Source: Achatina immaculata (taxonomy: Eukaryota; Mollusca; Gastropoda; Stylommatophora; Achatinidae). From it: a DNA stretch of 64,000 bases. Shown piece after piece: positions 62,768 through 64,000 of the stretch; the stretch's first letter is position 1; each line of letters starts with the position of its first letter. The DNA lies in assembly GCA_009760885.1 (NCBI GenBank), contig CM019701.1, positions 12,235,963-12,299,962 of the forward strand. Reading direction: 5' to 3'. The notes beneath the pieces were generated by a model. That model saw nothing but the letters and a program-made list of their open reading frames with translations, did not search any database and had not been told where the DNA came from. The translations under genes and the position numbers were made by a program.

Positions 62768-62874
62768 CTGTGGAGACAAGACGTCCATTAAGTGAATCTG
62801 GCCCAGGGGAGGGCCATAGATGATTTAATTATAGCTTTATAAATTAAAATAGTGTAGGTCTTCATCTATTGCGT

Positions 62875-63480
62875 TTGAGGGAGAGGGAGAGAGAGGGAGG
62901 GAAACAGAAAAAAAGAAGAGAGATGAGAGAGTGAGAGAGAGATAAAGATAGAGAATTAAGAAATGAAAATCGAGATAAAAAAGACAAGAGAAAAAGCACT
63001 TAGCAACTGAAATAAAACTTTAGACAAATGAAAGAAGGTGGAAGAGATTTGATGGCGTAGAAAAAAGATACGAAGGACAAGTGGGCTGGTCCCAACAGAG
63101 AAAAAGAAGATAACGATTTTTAAAAAAAGTACCCATGGGGTGGGGTGGGACTATGAGACAGTGTAGAAATGGCGAATATCGAATAGGAAATGTAAAATTA
63201 AAAGGCTCAAAAACTGCCGTGAGACAGAGAGAAATTTCGCTCGTGTCTTATCTGTCTCTACACAAGACAAGTCTGGACTATAAGATGAAAGAAATCCCAA
63301 GACCACACAAGCAGATATACAACAGACATACCTGCCATTTTTTTTTTTTTGTCAGTGGTGATATCCGGAAAGGAAACGAGGTCACGACACTTCGATTTGT
63401 GTTTTAGACCAGACAGGCATCGATGGCTTCGCTATCAAACACCTTTTTTTTAAGGAGGGGGGAGGGGATGGAGAGACATC
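62875..63480. other. intron segment, GA-rich at left
   Basis: GAGAGGGAGAGAGA-type sequence at 62877-62950; nothing else is recognised. No further LDLa exon was found up to the window end. Confidence 0.5.
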
Positions 63481-63494
63481 TAAGTTGATTAATG

Positions 63495-63565
63495 CACTGT
63501 TCTCTCGTGGCTATACGGCAGCTCATCTTATCGTAGTCCTCGGTTCAAGTCCCTATATTTTTCTT
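63495..63565 (+). mobile_element. tRNA-derived SINE head
   Basis: TGGCTATACGGCAGCTC followed by CGGTTCAAGTCCCTA, in A-box and B-box-like positions. Confidence 0.45.
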
Positions 63566-63764
63566 TCTCTCACAAAGTGCTTTGTCTATGATTCCTTCCA
63601 GTACTGATCAAACATTTATGTGTTCTGTCCCTTTACCGTGTGAAAGTCTCCCCGTTTCCTACTTGTAGGAATATGTATCTCAAGGCAGACATACCACTGC
63701 TTCATTAATTCTTTGATGCCTCTAGAAAGAAAAATCTTCTGACTGACTCTGTGGCTAGCTATGC

Positions 63765-64000
63765 CACACTTCTTCATACTGGAACTTCTTCACGCCTTTG
63801 TGCCTTTTTGAGGGGTCCAAACAAATGATAATCACATGGTGGAAGGTCAGATGAATATGTGAGATATGGAAGACACTCCAAATGCAGATCAGTAATTTGT
63901 TGTGTTATTGCGCATGCTGTATGACGTAGCGCGCTCTCCTCCTGGAGAACTGGACAAATAGAGGCTTTGGCCTTGCCGCAGTTTTTCAAATGTTTCTTAA
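63765..64000 (-). pseudogene. mariner-type transposase fragment, cut by window end
   Basis: The minus frame (open at 63774-63989) reads ITQQITDLHLECLPYLTYSS, DLPPCDYHLFGPLKKAQRRE. The PYxxYSxDLxPxDYHLFGPLK block holds the last catalytic Asp of mariner transposases. This is a different subfamily from the element at 56.4-57.5 kb. The rest lies beyond 64000. Confidence 0.75.

Noticed and set aside
60886..61545. ORFs of 170-219 codons on both strands
   Set aside because: 60-bp minisatellite inside a MITE.

Overview
The window reads as invertebrate (probably mollusc, likely gastropod) nuclear DNA. The basis is a single intron-rich gene with GT-AG splice sites, dense short tandem repeats, many 5'-truncated non-LTR retrotransposons, tRNA-derived SINEs, and mariner, Tc1-type and hAT-type remnants. 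No prokaryotic gene organisation is seen.

Almost the whole window is one gene on the minus strand, from 62767 down to a stop codon at 3090. I rebuilt 24 coding exons by hand. Joined, they give one continuous frame: 2 bases completing a codon, then 941 codons, then the stop, with every junction matching AG/GT and codon phase. From N to C terminus the product has nine LDL-receptor class A (LDLa) modules (62.8-36.8 kb), a cysteine-rich LRR cap (36.1 kb), eight leucine-rich repeats each on its own exon (32.8-18.7 kb), a hinge, and a rhodopsin-type seven-transmembrane domain (11.5-3.1 kb) ending in an NPVIY motif. This is the architecture of the Lymnaea GRL101 receptor, related to the relaxin/insulin-like receptors (RXFP, type C LGR). 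The signal peptide, first exons and promoter lie beyond 64000.

The gene appears to be gaining modules. A 1803-bp tandem duplication (17478-21085) carries an LRR exon, and a separate 1349-bp tandem duplication (57644-60341) carries an LDLa exon. The copies look identical, including the homopolymer tracts I checked, and both added exons keep the frame. The second duplication has a hybrid SINE at its junction, as expected for unequal crossing-over between two SINEs. An assembly artefact must be excluded for both.

The introns are packed with minisatellites. One 30-bp array (about 32 copies) is made of the 3' end of an LRR exon plus its 5' splice site. A 44-bp array directly after the stop codon repeats the stop-codon region. 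A 53-bp array of about 45 copies has expanded inside an L1/Tx1-like element. Two copies of one hAT-type repeat carry separate expansions of the same sequence. Left of about 2.1 kb is repeat-rich flanking DNA, and 53.8-55.6 kb is a GC-rich repeated segment that I cannot identify.
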